DNA from: Desulfobacterales bacterium
GTDB lineage: Bacteria; Desulfobacterota; Desulfobacteria; Desulfobacterales; Desulfosalsimonadaceae
DNA length: 8,562 nt
Assembly: GCA_018224315.1 (NCBI GenBank)
Contig: JAGTVF010000169.1
Location: forward strand, 1 to 8,562
Direction: 5' to 3'
Each line of letters opens with the position of its first letter. Position 1 is the stretch's first letter. A model generated the notes under the pieces. The model was given only the letters and a program-made list of their open reading frames with translations, was not told the origin of the DNA and did no database searches. Positions 6,437 through 8,562 of the stretch are shown here, one piece after another. Made by a program: the position numbers and the translations under genes.

Positions 6437-6446
6437 CCCCCTCCTT
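6437..6446 (-). promoter_or_regulatory. Strong ribosome binding site of the substrate-binding protein gene
   Basis: The minus strand reads AAGGAGGGGG and then AA before ATG 6434. The near-perfect Shine-Dalgarno fixes the start at 6434 rather than the in-frame ATG at 6488. It is the strongest ribosome binding site in the cluster, fitting a protein needed in excess. Confidence 0.8.
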
Positions 6447-6503
6447 AGATTTGACTTTTTTAAACGGCTCCGGGCAAAAGCCCTGCAAGCCAGGGGCCGC
6501 AGA

Positions 6504-7601
6504 TCAGTATCTGAACGGCCAAAGCTTTACATAAGAACGTATGATCCGCCACCAGTTGGCGATACCGCGCGGTTCAAATATAAGGAATAACACAATGACC
6601 AGACCAAAACTCAACGGCCGCAGTCCGGTGGCCAGGTCCAGCGATGAGGGCAGAATCCCTCCGGCCCATTGCGCAAGGGATTCCACCTGAAGATCCAGAA
6701 TCCGGATTGCCGCCGGGCCGAAAAGGCATCCTGTGACCTGACCCAGGCCGCCCACGATGGTCATGGCCAGATACTGAATGGACTCATGGAGGGTAAAGGT
6801 CTCAAAACCCGCACCCCGGTTGAGATAGGCCTGCAGGGCGCCTGCGATGCCGGCGAAAAACCCCGCCAGACCGAATGCAAAAACCTTTGTCAATCCGGGG
6901 TGCATGCCCATGGCATCGGCTGCGCGGTCATTGTCGCGGACAGCCACCAGGCTGCGTCCATATCGGGTGCGCAAAATATTGCGAACCCCCAAACCAGAAA
7001 CAACCACGGTAACCAGAAGCGCATAATACCAGAACATGTAATGCTGAGAACGGCCCACCTCGCCTGAAAACCAGTGCACACGGCCCACATACATGAACTG
7101 CCCCTGGTTGAACAATTCCATGGACCCGATGACCCACTGAAATATCAACTGAAAGGACAGCGTTGCCATAAGCAGGTACAAATGCCGCAACCGCAGGGCC
7201 GGCAGACCCACTATCAAACCCATGGCCGCCCCCGTGAACCCGGATAAAAGAATCATCAGGGGCCAGGCATGGGTGATGAGCACATGCTGATCTCCGATAA
7301 CCCCGGCAACAGCGGCCACTGTATACGCGCCCACCCCCATGAAGGCTGCATGGCCCACTGAAATCTGACCGGCAAACCCGGTGACCAGATTTAACCCGTA
7401 GACCGCAATGACCGCGATCAGGATATTGTCGACCACCAGCATGTGCTTGGTGGAAAGTTCGATGAAATAAGGCCATGAAAACAAAACAACCAGAAAGAGC
7501 GCAAAGATCAGACGGTCGGTATGGGTGGCAAAAATCCGCTGCTCCTGCCGGTAGGTGGTAAAATAATTGCCTGTGGCCATCCAGCGATTTGCTGACATCA
7601 T
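6504..7601 (-). CDS. livM: Branched-chain amino acid-type ABC transporter permease LivM
   Basis: The 365-aa inner-membrane protein is rich in hydrophobic segments. After a ~30-residue polar N-terminus there is a first membrane helix, then the LivM hallmark Y-G-L-N-L-V-T-G-F-A-G-Q-I-S-V-G-H-A-A-F (roughly 68-87). The cytoplasmic coupling loop R-S-L-V-A-V-R-D-N-D-R-A-A-D-A-M-G docks on the ATPases and is followed by F-x-x-G-x-A-G-A-L. The C-terminal helix ends E-P-R-G-I-A-N-W-W. The gene begins with two ATG codons (7601 and 7598) directly after the livH stop at 7602, with no intergenic base, so translational coupling is likely; no strong ribosome binding site is seen. LivM forms the import channel with LivH. 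The substrate is not defined by the permease sequence. Confidence 0.93.
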   Translation of the reverse strand: MMSANRWMATGNYFTTYRQEQRIFATHTDRLIFALFLVVLFSWPYFIELSTKHMLVVDNILIAVIAVYGLNLVTGFAGQISVGHAAFMGVGAYTVAAVAGVIGDQHVLITHAWPLMILLSGFTGAAMGLIVGLPALRLRHLYLLMATLSFQLIFQWVIGSMELFNQGQFMYVGRVHWFSGEVGRSQHYMFWYYALLVTVVVSGLGVRNILRTRYGRSLVAVRDNDRAADAMGMHPGLTKVFAFGLAGFFAGIAGALQAYLNRGAGFETFTLHESIQYLAMTIVGGLGQVTGCLFGPAAIRILDLQVESLAQWAGGILPSSLDLATGLRPLSFGLVIVLFLIFEPRGIANWWRIIRSYVKLWPFRY

Positions 7602-8495
7602 CTACACCCGTTCAATTTCATGTGTACCGAACAAACCGTGGGGCTTGAACAAAAGGATCACCAGCAGCACAATATAGGGCAGAAGGCTTGCGGTGCCGCT
7701 CAACCCCCAGTTACCGTCGAGATACCCGCTTGCAAACTGCTGGATCAGGCCCATGATGATTCCGGCGGCCACGGCGCCCGGGAGGGAATCCAGCCCTCCG
7801 AGTATAACAACCGGAAACACGATGATGCCGAAGGCATGCAGCGTATCAAAGTTAAGACCCACGATATTGCCAAGAATCCCGCCGGCAGCCGCGGCCGTCA
7901 GGCCTGCGGTGGCCCATGCCAGGCCAAACACCCTGGGCACTGAAATGCCGATGGACATGGATGCCATCTGGTCATCGGAGACCGCGCGCATGGAAATGCC
8001 CACGGTGGACTTCCTGAAAAACCAGGAAAACACCCCGATGAGCAGAAACGTGATCACCACCCCCGCAACCTGGGTATAGGAAATATAGATCCCCTGGAAA
8101 ACAATGGGCTGGGATGGCAGAAACGAGGGGAAAGAGAGATTTTCAGAGCCATATGGGGTCAGATAGATCACCCCGTCGATAATCGACATCAGGCCGATGG
8201 TCACCATGATCACCGAGATAATCGGCTCTCCGATCAGACGGCGCAGAAAGATTCTCTCCACGCTCATGGCCAGGAAAAACATCAGTATCATGCTCAGCAC
8301 AAATGAAAGATAAATGGGTATGTGGCAATAAACCGTGAGCGTGTATGTGATGTATGCCCCTGCTGCGATGAGCTGGCCGTGGGCCAGATTGAGCACCCGG
8401 GAGGACTTGTAGATGAGCACAAATCCGATGGCCGCCAGGGCATAGATGGAGCCCACCACAATTCCGCTGACCACTAACTGGAAAAAATAAGTCAT
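7602..8495 (-). CDS. livH: Branched-chain amino acid-type ABC transporter permease LivH
   Basis: The 297-aa inner-membrane protein has the length and order of LivH. It starts with a helix ending G-S-I-Y-A-L-A-A-I-G-F-V-L-I-Y-K, then L-N-L-A-H-G-Q-L (about 36-43), a typical LivH signature. The coupling loop G-I-S-M-R-A-V-S-D-D-Q-M-A-S-M-S-I-G precedes A-G-G-I-L-G and the G-G-L-D-S-L-P-G-A-V turn. It ends K-P-H-G-L-F-G. About eight membrane helices are expected. The ATG at 8495 overlaps the TGA of the upstream gene as ATGA, and GGAAG lies seven bases before it, so the gene is translationally coupled to its upstream neighbour. It abuts livM at the 3' end. Confidence 0.94.
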   Translation of the reverse strand: MTYFFQLVVSGIVVGSIYALAAIGFVLIYKSSRVLNLAHGQLIAAGAYITYTLTVYCHIPIYLSFVLSMILMFFLAMSVERIFLRRLIGEPIISVIMVTIGLMSIIDGVIYLTPYGSENLSFPSFLPSQPIVFQGIYISYTQVAGVVITFLLIGVFSWFFRKSTVGISMRAVSDDQMASMSIGISVPRVFGLAWATAGLTAAAAGGILGNIVGLNFDTLHAFGIIVFPVVILGGLDSLPGAVAAGIIMGLIQQFASGYLDGNWGLSGTASLLPYIVLLVILLFKPHGLFGTHEIERV

Positions 8496-8562
8496 GGGTT
8501 TTCTTCCATTGTATAGAATGCAAGTTTGGTTTTCACGGTGGCGGTCTGCCCGTCCTGATACT
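8492..8562 (-). CDS. C-terminal end of an unidentified gene upstream of livH (runs off right edge)
   Basis: The minus-strand frame YQDGQTATVKTKLAFYTMEE followed by N-P ends at TGA 8494-8492, overlapping the livH ATG by four bases. The overlap and a shared strand mark it as the preceding gene of the operon. Only 22 residues are visible. Two readings fit. One is the tail of a long-chain acyl-CoA synthetase, whose last motif often reads D-G-x-x-T-A-T-x-K, an arrangement known to me between livG and livH in similar clusters. The other is the last strands of a hotdog-fold thioesterase. I cannot choose between them, and the chance that the frame is not coding is small but real. Confidence 0.5.
   Translation of the reverse strand, partial: YQDGQTATVKTKLAFYTMEENP

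Noticed and set aside
6472..6483. Hairpin GGGC-AAAA-GCCC between livM and the binding-protein gene
   Set aside because: It has only four base pairs and no T run on the transcribed strand, so it is not a convincing terminator.
6435..6488. In-frame N-terminal extension of the binding protein from ATG 6488
   Set aside because: The extension would put 18 polar residues before the signal peptide, and the strong Shine-Dalgarno lies just before ATG 6434.
1..8562. CRISPR arrays, tRNA or rRNA genes, insertion sequences, phage or defence genes
   Set aside because: I saw no direct-repeat arrays, cloverleaf-like segments, transposase frames or terminal inverted repeats; nearly every base belongs to metabolic or transport genes.

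Overview
The window looks like chromosomal DNA of a Desulfobacterota-type anaerobe (Desulfobacteraceae-like). This is inferred from gene content and protein style: a LivFKMH-type ABC transporter mixed with acyl-CoA synthetase genes, an acetyl-CoA hydrolase/transferase fused to a GNAT domain, and the basic R-R-K-R-W tail on LivF. It is not based on a marker gene. GC content is moderately high and coding density is very high.

Layout. Positions 1-71 (minus strand) hold the first 24 codons of an acyl-CoA dehydrogenase-like gene that runs off the left edge. Just upstream of it, 134-250 (minus) encodes what looks like the last ~39 residues of an acyl-CoA synthetase with a canonical P-K-S-G-T-G-K motif but no body, so it is probably a gene remnant. 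The 72-434 region is the only long stretch without an intact gene. It also carries a possible sigma70-type promoter for the plus-strand gene 435-2345, a 636-aa CoA-transferase/hydrolase plus GNAT fusion. That gene overlaps tail-to-tail by 19 bp with a minus-strand cluster covering the rest of the window. In order of transcription the cluster is: the end of an unidentified gene (8562-8492), livH (8495-7602), livM (7601-6504), a periplasmic binding protein (6434-5208), a strong intrinsic terminator (5189-5151), livF (5119-4301), a universal stress protein (4285-3893) and an acyl-CoA synthetase (3850-2327). LivG, the second ATPase, is absent and is expected beyond the right edge.

How the genes may work together. 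The transporter would import a small substrate, formally a branched-chain amino acid. The acyl-CoA synthetase, CoA-transferase and acyl-CoA dehydrogenase suggest instead a carboxylic acid that is activated to a CoA thioester and oxidised. The terminator after the binding-protein gene would let that protein be made in excess over LivF and the downstream genes.

The most notable points are departures from family consensus. The CoA-transferase domain has Gln239 where the catalytic Glu is expected. The intact acyl-CoA synthetase lacks both the usual Ser/Thr-rich ATP loop and the usual C-terminal catalytic Lys. I see no RNA genes, CRISPR arrays, insertion sequences or phage genes.
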